Assembly (NCBI GenBank): GCA_020633775.1
Contig: JACKDA010000035.1
Span: forward strand, 1-7,947
Length of the DNA: 7,947 nt
Source of the DNA: Gemmatimonadales bacterium
Lineage (GTDB): Bacteria; Gemmatimonadota; Gemmatimonadetes; Gemmatimonadales; GWC2-71-9
Direction: 5' to 3'
Made by a program: the position numbers and the translations under genes
Notes under the pieces: generated by a model
What the model saw: the letters and a program-made list of their open reading frames with translations, nothing else
Told to the model about the DNA's origin: nothing
Database searches by the model: none
Part shown: piece by piece, positions 1 to 4,640 of the stretch
Layout of the letters: the number at the start of each line of letters is the position of its first letter
Position numbering within the stretch: the first letter of the stretch is position 1

Positions 1-179
1 CGGGTGGCGAGGACTACGAGCTGCTCGTCGCGATGCCGGCCGGGTGGGACGGGACCGACGAGGCCGAGCCATGGACCGGGACGCCGATCCGGCGGATCGG
101 CGAGGTCGTCGCGGGGGAAGGGGTCACGCTGCGACTCGGCGGGGAGCCGGTGGCGGTGCAGGGGTATCGGCACGGGTGA
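1..179 (+). CDS. thiL: Thiamine-monophosphate kinase, C-terminal end (partial)
   Basis: The window opens inside this gene (first whole codon at 3), leaving 58 residues and a TGA stop at 177-179. The fragment begins GGEDYELLVAMP. GGEDYEL is the signature of the C-terminal half of ThiL, the ATP-dependent kinase that turns thiamine monophosphate into thiamine diphosphate in the cytoplasm. The rest fits the family's end: a short variable stretch, an IGEV strand, a GEGVTLR strand, and a final GYRHG that resembles the GYDHF-like ending of other ThiL proteins. About 260 residues of a usual length near 320 lie upstream of the window. Third positions are almost all G or C, as in the neighbours. It is followed by a promoter-like stretch, so eno is probably transcribed separately. 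The family call is firm; the intactness of the gene cannot be judged. Confidence 0.9.
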   Translation, partial: GGEDYELLVAMPAGWDGTDEAEPWTGTPIRRIGEVVAGEGVTLRLGGEPVAVQGYRHG

Positions 180-189
180 CGGATCGCCG

Positions 190-219
190 TTGACCCCGGC
201 GCCCCGACCGGCCTAGCTT
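190..219 (+). promoter_or_regulatory. Probable promoter of eno
   Basis: TTGACC at 190-195 matches the sigma-70 -35 consensus in 5 of 6 positions. TAGCTT at 214-219 keeps the three most conserved -10 bases (T, A and final T), with an 18-base spacer. Transcription would start near 226, giving a leader of about 23 bases. The same pair can be read as a Bacteroidetes-type TTG ... TAnnTT element with 21 bases between. A weak ribosome site, AGGG at 236-239, lies nine bases before the eno ATG. Confidence 0.45.
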
Positions 220-248
220 CGGCGGTCTCCCACACAGGGTCATCCCGC

Positions 249-1529
249 ATGAGCACGATTGTCGACGTCCACGCCCGCGAGATCCTCGATTCGCGCGGCA
301 ATCCCACCGTCGAGGCCGAGATCGTCACCGCCGGGGGCGTCATGGGGCGCGCCGCGGTGCCGAGTGGCGCGTCCACCGGCGAGCACGAGGCGATGGAACT
401 GCGCGACAACGACCCGAAGCGCTACGGCGGCAAGGGCGTGCTGACCGCGGTGCGCCATGTCAACGAGCTCATCGCGCCACTGCTCGAGGGGATGGATGTC
501 TTCGACCAGGTCGCGATCGACGCCGAGATGGTCGATGCCGACGGCACCGAGAACAAGTCGCGCCTCGGCGCCAACGCGATCCTCGCGGTGTCGATGGCGG
601 TCGCGCGCGCGGCGGCCGACGAGGCCGGGCTGCCGCTCTACCGGTACCTCGGCGGCCCGATGGCGCGCACCATGCCGGTGCCGCTGATGAACATCCTCAA
701 CGGCGGCGCGCACGCGAACAACAACGTCGATGCGCAGGAGTTCATGATCGTCCCGGTCGGCGCGGCCGACTTCGGCGATGGCTTCCGGATGGGGGTCGAG
801 ACCTTCCACGCGCTGAAGAAGGTGCTCGGCGACCGGAAGCTCTCCACCGCCGTCGGTGACGAGGGCGGCTTCGCGCCGATGCTGCCGAGCAACGAGGCGG
901 CGCTCGACGCGGTGGTCGAGGCGATCGAGAAGGCCGGCTACCGGCCGGGCGAGGACATCGCGATCGCGCTCGACGTCGCGGCCTCGGAACTGTACCGCGA
1001 CGGGCAGTACGTCTTCCACAAGAGCGACGGCGCGAGCCGCAGCGCGGCGGAGATGGTCGAGCTCTACCGCGGCTGGTGCCAGAAGTATCCGATCGTCTCG
1101 ATCGAGGACGGGCTGCACGAGGACGACTGGGACGGCTGGAAGCTGCTCACCGACGCGATCGGCGACGAGTGCCAGCTGGTCGGCGACGACCTCTTCGTCA
1201 CCAACGTCCAGCGGCTCGACCAGGGGATCGCCACCGGCTGCGGCAACGCGATCCTGATCAAGGTCAACCAGATCGGGACGCTGACGGAGACGCTGCAGGC
1301 GATCGACCTCGCGAAGTCGAGCGCGTTCGGGGTGATCATCTCGCACCGCTCGGGCGAGACCGAGGACACCTTCATCGCCGACCTCGCGGTGGCGACCGGG
1401 GCGGGGCAGATCAAGACCGGCTCGGCGAGCCGGACCGACCGGATGGCGAAGTACAACCAGCTGCTCAGGATCGCCGAGGAGCTCGGCCCGATCGCCGAGT
1501 ATCCGGGGGCCGACCTCTACCCGGGATGA
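249..1529 (+). CDS. eno: Enolase (phosphopyruvate hydratase)
   Basis: This is a complete 426-residue enolase, the usual bacterial length near 430. It catalyses the reversible dehydration of 2-phosphoglycerate to phosphoenolpyruvate in glycolysis and gluconeogenesis, in the cytoplasm. The N terminus (MSTIVDVHAREILDSRGNPT) lines up with E. coli Eno from residue 1, which supports the ATG at 249. The catalytic-loop motif SGASTGEHEA is at 39-48. By a constant offset of four from E. coli, Glu205 (GDEGGFAP) is the proton donor and Lys338 (ILIKVNQIGTLTET) the acceptor. Asp242, Glu286 (SIEDG) and Asp313 (GDDLFVTN) are the magnesium ligands. Arg367-Ser368 (SHRSGETED) and Lys389 bind substrate. No key residue is missing. 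Its stop overlaps the start of the next gene (ATGA at 1526-1529), so the two are translationally coupled. Confidence 0.99.
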   Translation: MSTIVDVHAREILDSRGNPTVEAEIVTAGGVMGRAAVPSGASTGEHEAMELRDNDPKRYGGKGVLTAVRHVNELIAPLLEGMDVFDQVAIDAEMVDADGTENKSRLGANAILAVSMAVARAAADEAGLPLYRYLGGPMARTMPVPLMNILNGGAHANNNVDAQEFMIVPVGAADFGDGFRMGVETFHALKKVLGDRKLSTAVGDEGGFAPMLPSNEAALDAVVEAIEKAGYRPGEDIAIALDVAASELYRDGQYVFHKSDGASRSAAEMVELYRGWCQKYPIVSIEDGLHEDDWDGWKLLTDAIGDECQLVGDDLFVTNVQRLDQGIATGCGNAILIKVNQIGTLTETLQAIDLAKSSAFGVIISHRSGETEDTFIADLAVATGAGQIKTGSASRTDRMAKYNQLLRIAEELGPIAEYPGADLYPG

Positions 1530-1828
1530 CGGCCGGACGCTGGCTCGCGCTGGTGGTGCTGGTCGCGGCGGGGTGTACGCGGTGACCGGCGGCAGCTGGT
1601 CGATGGCGGACTACCGGCGGCTGGAGCAGCGAGGCCCGGCTGCGGGCCCAGCTCGACACGCTGGGGCGGGAGCTCGACTCGCTGCGGGCGTTCGGGGATT
1701 CGCTGCGAACCGACCCGCGGGTCCAGGAGCGGGTGGCGCGGGCCCGGGCCGGGATGATCCGGCCGGGGGAGATCGCCGTGCTGCTGGTCCCGGAGCGACC
1801 GGCCGCCGGGGAGGACACCGCCCGCTGA
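1526..1828 (+). pseudogene. Septum formation initiator (FtsB/DivIC-like), frame disrupted
   Basis: The ATG at 1526 overlaps the eno stop and opens a hydrophobic segment (WLALVVLVAAG), but that frame hits TGA at 1583. From 1573 to 1629 the coding signal moves to another frame: 19 codons, all ending in G or C, reading VYAVTGG...MADYRRLEQ. From about 1631 it returns to the first frame and runs to TGA at 1826-1828 (EARLRAQLDTLGRELDSLRA, then DPRVQERVARARAGMIRPGE). Adding one G to the run at 1570-1573 and removing one base near 1630 gives a 100-residue protein with one N-terminal membrane helix, a coiled coil, and the P-x-x-x-E-x-x-AR...GMIRPGE end of the FtsB/DivIC divisome family. E. coli also has eno followed by ftsB. 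The cause may be two assembly errors in a G-rich stretch or real compensating mutations. The short lipobox-like VAAGC before the TGA is a product of the shift. The family call is good; functional status is unknown. Confidence 0.75.
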
Positions 1829-1833
1829 GGCCG

Positions 1834-1862
1834 TTCCCTTCAGGGGGCGCCGTGGCTAGTTT
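1834..1862 (+). promoter_or_regulatory. Possible tRNA promoter
   Basis: TAGTTT at 1857-1862 lies 24 bases before the tRNA and sits in the same CTAG(C/T)TT context as the eno -10 element. The candidate -35, TTCCCT at 1834-1839 with a 17-base spacer, matches consensus at only three positions. This is a weak call, made from position and from the resemblance to the eno promoter. Confidence 0.25.
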
Positions 1863-1886
1863 GGCGTGCGGCCGCGAGGCCGTTTC

Positions 1887-1960
1887 GGCTGGGTAGCTCA
1901 GCTGGTTAGAGCACGGCACTCATAATGCCGGGGTCGCGGGTTCGAGTCCCGCCCCAGCTA
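1887..1960 (+). tRNA. Elongator tRNA-Met (CAU anticodon)
   Basis: The 74-base sequence folds as a full cloverleaf. The acceptor stem is GGCTGGG/CCCAGCT, the D stem GCTC/GAGC, and the anticodon stem CGGCA/TGCCG with loop CTCATAA (anticodon CAT at 1921-1923). The variable loop is GGGTC and the T stem GCGGG/CCCGC with loop TTCGAGT. The discriminator is A1960 and CCA is not encoded. The sequence closely follows E. coli elongator tRNA-Met. It lacks the initiator's three GC pairs at the base of the anticodon stem and its 1-72 mismatch. A lysidine-modified tRNA-Ile(CAU) is the other option, but the anticodon arm and variable loop look more like Met. The first pair of the acceptor stem is a G-U wobble. 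Confidence 0.96.
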
Positions 1961-2013
1961 TGTCACCTGATCCGGCTGCGCCGCCGTGTCATCCTGAGGC
2001 GGCTGCGCCGCCG
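1961..2013 (+). repeat. Imperfect tandem repeat of 26-27 bases abutting the tRNA
   Basis: Unit 1 (1961-1986) and unit 2 (1987-2013) share TGTCA, then CCTGA, then CGGCTGCGCCGCCG. They differ by one extra T in unit 2 and by a TC versus GG change. Unit 2 folds with the bases after it: GGCGGC/GCCGCC around a TGC loop (1998-2012), then opposed GA and GA mismatches, then TCCT/AGGA (1992-1995 with 2015-2018). The TGTCATCCTGAG...CGAAGGA pattern resembles a short dispersed intergenic repeat that I recall from many bacterial genomes; that link is from memory. The first unit starts at the base after the tRNA discriminator. Confidence 0.65.
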
Positions 2014-2019
2014 AAGGAC

Positions 2020-2056
2020 AACCCCGCCCTCGTGCGCTGCATGAGAGGCGGGGTTT
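2020..2056 (+). terminator. Strong hairpin, probable terminator of the tRNA transcript
   Basis: AACCCCGCC (2020-2028) pairs perfectly with GGCGGGGTT (2047-2055). The stem continues as CTC/GAG past one bulged A (2046), then GTGC/GCAT around a GCT loop. TTT at 2054-2056 is the only T run, so this is not a classical T-rich terminator, but the stem is long and GC-rich and sits about 60 bases after the tRNA. Confidence 0.55.
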
Positions 2057-2087
2057 CGACATTCGTCACCTGCTTGCCCTGCGCCCG

Positions 2088-2111
2088 AGCCCGGGCCGGG
2101 CTACCAGCCCG
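2088..2111 (-). terminator. Hairpin just after the minus-strand gene
   Basis: Three alternating arms, AGCCCG (2088-2093), CGGGCT (2097-2102) and AGCCCG (2106-2111), allow either of two 6-bp hairpins with 3-base loops. On the minus strand the 2103-2105 loop hairpin begins two bases after the stop codon at 2113. There is no T tract, so terminator function is a guess from position. Confidence 0.35.
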
Positions 2112-2112
2112 C

Positions 2113-2388
2113 TCACCCCTCCTGGTGTCGCGCGTCGCGCTCCTGCCACCGGGTGGCCAGTTCCATCCCGATCAACGATCCGAGGCCGAACCCCAGCAGG
2201 CTGCCCGCGACCCCCACGTGGCCGGCCGCGGCCTGACCGCCGGAGGTGAGCACCGTGACCACGGCGAGGATCCGCCGCGACCGCGTCCATTCCCTGCTGT
2301 CGCGGCGCGGTGGGGCCGCGACCCAGCGGGGCCAGGCCAGCGTCATCGCGCCAGCGAGGAGCGTCCCTGCGGCAAGTCCGAGCAGCAT
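2113..2388 (-). CDS. Small membrane protein of unknown function
   Basis: This minus-strand gene encodes 91 residues. I chose the ATG at 2388 (MLLGLAAGTLLAGAMT) because GGAG lies seven bases before it and a TATCAT -10 element sits further up. The frame is open further upstream, but that part lacks a hydrophobic start and would run through the promoter. Codons end mostly in G or C, which supports coding on this strand. Three hydrophobic, small-residue-rich segments are visible at about 2-20, 40-56 and 58-77. A basic stretch (PPRRDSREWTRSRR) lies between the first two, and a charged tail (RWQERDARHQEG) ends the protein. That pattern suggests a three-helix inner-membrane protein. I do not recognise the family. 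It is divergent from the gene at 2547, with about 158 bases between the starts. Confidence 0.7.
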   Translation of the reverse strand: MLLGLAAGTLLAGAMTLAWPRWVAAPPRRDSREWTRSRRILAVVTVLTSGGQAAAGHVGVAGSLLGFGLGSLIGMELATRWQERDARHQEG

Positions 2389-2418
2389 GTCGATCTCCGG
2401 GGCGGTTGGGCCAGACGA

Positions 2419-2449
2419 ATGATACGCTCCCCATGGGGCCCCGTGACAG
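2419..2449 (-). promoter_or_regulatory. Probable promoter of the minus-strand membrane protein gene
   Basis: Read on the minus strand, TATCAT (2419-2424) matches the -10 consensus in 5 of 6 positions. A weak -35, CTGTCA (2444-2449), matches 4 of 6 with a long 19-base spacer. The expected leader is about 23 bases and contains the GGAG ribosome site. The same GTATCAT string recurs at 4532-4538. Confidence 0.4.
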
Positions 2450-2458
2450 GTGTTCCCC

Positions 2459-2488
2459 TTGCCCGAGCTCGGGTGGACCGGACATTCT
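2459..2488 (+). promoter_or_regulatory. Possible promoter of the 2547 operon, with a palindrome in the spacer
   Basis: TTGCCC (2459-2464) and CATTCT (2483-2488) are separated by 18 bases and match consensus at 4 and 3 positions. The perfect palindrome CCCGAGCTCGGG (2462-2473) overlaps the -35 and could be an operator. Nearby are two further palindromes, CCCCATGGGG (2429-2438) and GGGGCCCC (2435-2442). In GC-rich DNA such short palindromes also arise by chance, so this is weak. Confidence 0.22.
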
Positions 2489-2546
2489 GGGGAGACCCGA
2501 GCGCCGAGCGTCCCGTGCCACTGCGCCCCCACGGTGCCACCCGAGC

Positions 2547-3029
2547 ATGACCACCCTTCGCCGACTCCGTGCCCTCGGCGTGGTCTCCGCCCTCTGGGGA
2601 TTCCTCGCCGCCCTGCTGTACGTGGGGCTGGCGGTCGTCAGTTCCCTTGGTGCCCCGATCACGCCGACCCTTTCCCAGGCCCTGATCGTGTTCGGCATCG
2701 CCTGGGTGGCCGGGACGCTCACGGGAGCGGTGATGGGTGTCGTGCTGATGGCGATCGCGCGCGGCCGCCCGCTGGACCGGGTGCGTCGGTGGGAGACCTT
2801 CGTCGCGGGATTCGCCGCCGGCGTGGTGCTCCTGATCGTTCTCATCTTCATTGCCGGCGGGTTCACCCTCCCCGACGTCACGATGTGGGGGACCACGATG
2901 CTCCTTGGTGCCGGCATCTTCGGCACGGCGACCGGGGCACTCACGTTGGCCTTCGCCGAAGTCGCCCGCCGCGGCGGTGGCGCCGTCACCGCTGGTGTCG
3001 GCGACCCGGCCGCCCTGCCACCCGCCTGA
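2547..3029 (+). CDS. Four-helix integral membrane protein of unknown function
   Basis: This gene encodes 160 residues. The frame is open back to 2310, but I chose the ATG at 2547. It gives a short basic N terminus (MTTLRRLRALG) directly before the first helix, and the upstream part reads as arginine-rich noise across the divergent promoter region. No clear ribosome site precedes it; only CGAG is present just before the start. Hydrophobic segments lie at about 11-33, 43-71, 85-106 and 112-137, with GxxxG-like packing motifs (VAGTLTGAVMG; LLGAGIFGTATG). Basic loops (ARGRPLDRVRR after helix 2, VARRGG after helix 4) place both termini in the cytoplasm. The tail is rich in Gly, Ala and Pro. I do not recognise a family. 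It is the first gene of an apparent operon, 13 bases before the DUF962 gene. Confidence 0.82.
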   Translation: MTTLRRLRALGVVSALWGFLAALLYVGLAVVSSLGAPITPTLSQALIVFGIAWVAGTLTGAVMGVVLMAIARGRPLDRVRRWETFVAGFAAGVVLLIVLIFIAGGFTLPDVTMWGTTMLLGAGIFGTATGALTLAFAEVARRGGGAVTAGVGDPAALPPA

Positions 3030-3042
3030 TCCGGAGTCCGTC

Positions 3043-3345
3043 ATGCTCGCAGGCAAGTCGTGGGATGAGTGGATCCGCCAGTACGCCGGCAGTCACCAGC
3101 ACCCGGTGAATCGGCTCTGCCACACCGTCGGGATCCCGGTGATCGCGCTCTCGCTGCCGCTCTTCGCGGTGGTGCTCCTGGTCCCCGGCTTCTGGAAGGT
3201 GCCAACGGCGATGTTCGTCGGCGGCTGGCTGCTCCAGTTCGCGGGACATGCCGTCGAGGGGAAGCCGCCGGAGTTCTTCTCCGACTGGCGCTTCCTGCTG
3301 GTCGGGCTCCGCTGGTGGGTCGCGAAGATGCAGGGGCGCGCATGA
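3043..3345 (+). CDS. DUF962 / Mpo1-like membrane protein
   Basis: This 100-residue protein starts at the ATG at 3043, with GGAG at 3033-3036 six bases before it. The sequence carries the DUF962 landmarks. An N-terminal segment, WDEWIRQYAGSHQHPVNRLC, is followed by HTVGIP (His18, His20 and His27), then two hydrophobic helices (about 30-49 and 53-70). A QFAGHAVEGKPPEFF segment follows, with Gln65, His69, Glu72 and Pro75-76. In yeast the family member Mpo1 is an iron-dependent membrane dioxygenase in alpha-oxidation of 2-hydroxy fatty acids, and its conserved histidines are required. The histidines here are compatible with that, but a bacterial substrate is not established. Bacterial members are usually 100-180 residues, so this one is short. 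It lies 13 bases after the previous gene and overlaps the next by ATGA, so it is probably co-translated with both. Confidence 0.9.
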   Translation: MLAGKSWDEWIRQYAGSHQHPVNRLCHTVGIPVIALSLPLFAVVLLVPGFWKVPTAMFVGGWLLQFAGHAVEGKPPEFFSDWRFLLVGLRWWVAKMQGRA

Positions 3346-4475
3346 GGGCCCGCGACACGTGGCTCCTGTTCGCCGTCGCCCTGGCGGCCTGCTCCTCGGC
3401 GCCCGTGGATCGCCCGCTGACGGAGCCGGCGACGTGGGCGATCGATGCGACACCGCTGCTCGACATCGGCACGAATCCCCTCGACACCCTCGCCCCGATC
3501 GGCCTGGCCGTGGCAACCTACCGGGTCTCGGACGGCGAGATAGTGGTCGCCGATCGGGGCTACCAGGAACTGCGGTTCTTCGACCGCGATGGACATCTGA
3601 CCCGGACCGCCAGCGGACCGGGCGAGGGCCCGGGTGAAGTGCGGTACCTTGGGCGGATGTATCGCTGCGGCGACTCGCTGGTCGTTCACGAGATGCAGCG
3701 ACGGGAGATGCTGGTCTTCGACCGCGCCGGTGGGTTCGGCCGCGGTTTCCGGCTCACCGGGCCGACGCCCCGATTCGTCGACTCCTACAAGCTGGCATGC
3801 AGCACGGACATGCGGTTCCTCGGCAACGGGTGGGACACCGTCCGCGTGCTGGAGCCGCAACGCGTGCGAGGGACCGTCCCATACTGGATCTCTGGACGGG
3901 ATGGCGAGGTCGAGCGCGTGCTTGGCTCGTGGATGGGATCGGAACGCCTCTCCCGGCGCAATGGGTCGGGACCCCACCCGCTCGGCAAGGAGCCGGTCCT
4001 TGCCGCTGGCCGATCGCGTTTCTATCTCGGAACCGCCGACTCCTTCGCGATCGAGGTCTTCGGCATGGACGGCTCGGCATTGCCACCGATCCTGAAGCCG
4101 AGTGTGGTGTTGACCACCTCAGCCGAGGACATCGCCCGCTTCCGGCTGCTGGACACCCTCGGGAAGGAGCCCGACGAGATCGCTCGATCGCTCCGCGAGT
4201 GGGAGACCTTCGAGTTCCCCCCCACCGTCCCCGCCTACGATGCGATGCTCGTCGATCGCGACGACAATCTCTGGGTGCGGAGCTACCCCCGGGACCTCGA
4301 CCCGACAGTCCGATGGATCGTCTTCGACCCCGAGGGCACCGAGATCGGGTCGATCGACCTCCCCGTGACCCTCGAACTGTTCGACATCGGTTCGGATTGG
4401 CTCCTCGGCATCGAGACCCGGCTCAGCGACGGCGGCCAGCAGGTCCGGATGTACCGCCTCCATCGGGCGGGCTGA
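3342..4475 (+). CDS. Six-bladed beta-propeller lipoprotein
   Basis: This gene encodes 377 residues. The ATG at 3342 overlaps the previous stop, with AGGGG at 3332-3336 as ribosome site. The N terminus MRARDTWLLFAVALAACSSA is a lipoprotein signal with lipobox LAAC, so Cys17 would be lipidated and the protein anchored on an envelope membrane. Repeated strand-turn units with aspartates follow: DGEIVVADRGYQELRFFDRDG (residues 64-84), the family-typical GPGEGPGEV (92-100), MLVFDRAG (123-130), FAIEVFGMDG (235-244), AMLVDRDDNLWVRSY (301-315) and WIVFDPEGTEIGSIDLP (325-341). This matches the 6-bladed propeller lipoproteins common in Gemmatimonadota and Bacteroidota, which are probably binding proteins; no ligand is known and I see no catalytic motif. 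Its stop codon is the loop of a hairpin. It is the last gene of the 2547-4475 operon. Confidence 0.92.
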   Translation: MRARDTWLLFAVALAACSSAPVDRPLTEPATWAIDATPLLDIGTNPLDTLAPIGLAVATYRVSDGEIVVADRGYQELRFFDRDGHLTRTASGPGEGPGEVRYLGRMYRCGDSLVVHEMQRREMLVFDRAGGFGRGFRLTGPTPRFVDSYKLACSTDMRFLGNGWDTVRVLEPQRVRGTVPYWISGRDGEVERVLGSWMGSERLSRRNGSGPHPLGKEPVLAAGRSRFYLGTADSFAIEVFGMDGSALPPILKPSVVLTTSAEDIARFRLLDTLGKEPDEIARSLREWETFEFPPTVPAYDAMLVDRDDNLWVRSYPRDLDPTVRWIVFDPEGTEIGSIDLPVTLELFDIGSDWLLGIETRLSDGGQQVRMYRLHRAG

Positions 4476-4483
4476 GCCCGCCC
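4465..4483 (+). terminator. GC hairpin with the stop codon as its loop
   Basis: GGGCGGGC (4465-4472) and GCCCGCCC (4476-4483) form a perfect 8-bp stem around the triloop TGA, which is the stop codon of the lipoprotein gene. No T run follows, so it could act as a 3' end stabiliser or a Rho-type pause rather than an intrinsic terminator. Confidence 0.4.
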
Positions 4484-4532
4484 CTGCCGTCCGGGCCCTC
4501 CACCCCATCCAACATCCCCGCCCGACCGTACG

Positions 4533-4538
4533 TATCAT
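4533..4538 (+). promoter_or_regulatory. Possible -10 element of the VWA operon
   Basis: TATCAT matches the -10 consensus in 5 of 6 positions and repeats the GTATCAT of the minus-strand promoter at 2419. I see no good -35 at 16-18 bases upstream. A second candidate, TAGGAT at 4581-4586 with TTCGCG at 4558-4563 (17-base spacer), would give a leader near 48 bases instead of about 95. The choice between them is open. Confidence 0.35.
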
Positions 4539-4541
4539 GCA

Positions 4542-4570
4542 CAGGGGCCGCGCAACCTTCGCGGTCCCTG
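4542..4570 (+). promoter_or_regulatory. 11-bp hairpin in the leader of the VWA operon
   Basis: CAGGGGCCGCG (4542-4552) pairs with CGCGGTCCCTG (4560-4570) through ten Watson-Crick pairs and one G-U, around the 7-base loop CAACCTT. It lies between the two candidate -10 elements. It could be a 5' leader structure, an operator-like inverted repeat, or a terminator for readthrough from the upstream operon. No T tract follows. Confidence 0.45.
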
Positions 4571-4640
4571 CCTCGTCCTGTAGGATGCCGGTGAATCGAG
4601 CCGGCCTCGCCTGTCCGAGCCGTCCCCGCTGGAGCCACCG

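Noticed and set aside
240..1346. A 368-residue minus-strand open frame opposite eno
   Set aside because: Enolase on the plus strand is certain. The antisense frame is Arg/Asp/Val-rich noise from the same codon bias.
1526..1585. A 19-residue lipoprotein-like peptide ending in a lipobox-like VAAGC
   Set aside because: The cysteine and stop appear only because of the shift at the G run. In the displaced frame the segment continues as the membrane helix of the FtsB-like protein.
1887..1960. Initiator tRNA-fMet or tRNA-Ile(CAU)
   Set aside because: There are no three consecutive GC pairs at the base of the anticodon stem and no 1-72 mismatch, so it is not an initiator. The anticodon arm and variable loop follow elongator Met more closely than Ile2, although lysidine modification cannot be read from DNA.
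1961..2013. A short CRISPR array
   Set aside because: The units are directly tandem with no spacers, there are only two copies, and no cas genes are in view.
1887..2112. Integrated element or attachment site at the tRNA 3' end
   Set aside because: I see no integrase gene and no second copy of the tRNA 3' end within the window; the sequence following is a repeat and a terminator-like hairpin only.
2310..2546. N-terminal extension of the 2547 membrane protein to an upstream ATG
   Set aside because: The extension is Arg/Pro/Ser-rich, overlaps the minus-strand gene and its promoter, and has poor third-position bias. The ATG at 2547 gives a normal membrane protein start.
3069..3341. N-terminal extension of the propeller lipoprotein
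   Set aside because: It lies wholly within the DUF962 gene, and the ATG at 3342 gives a proper lipoprotein signal.
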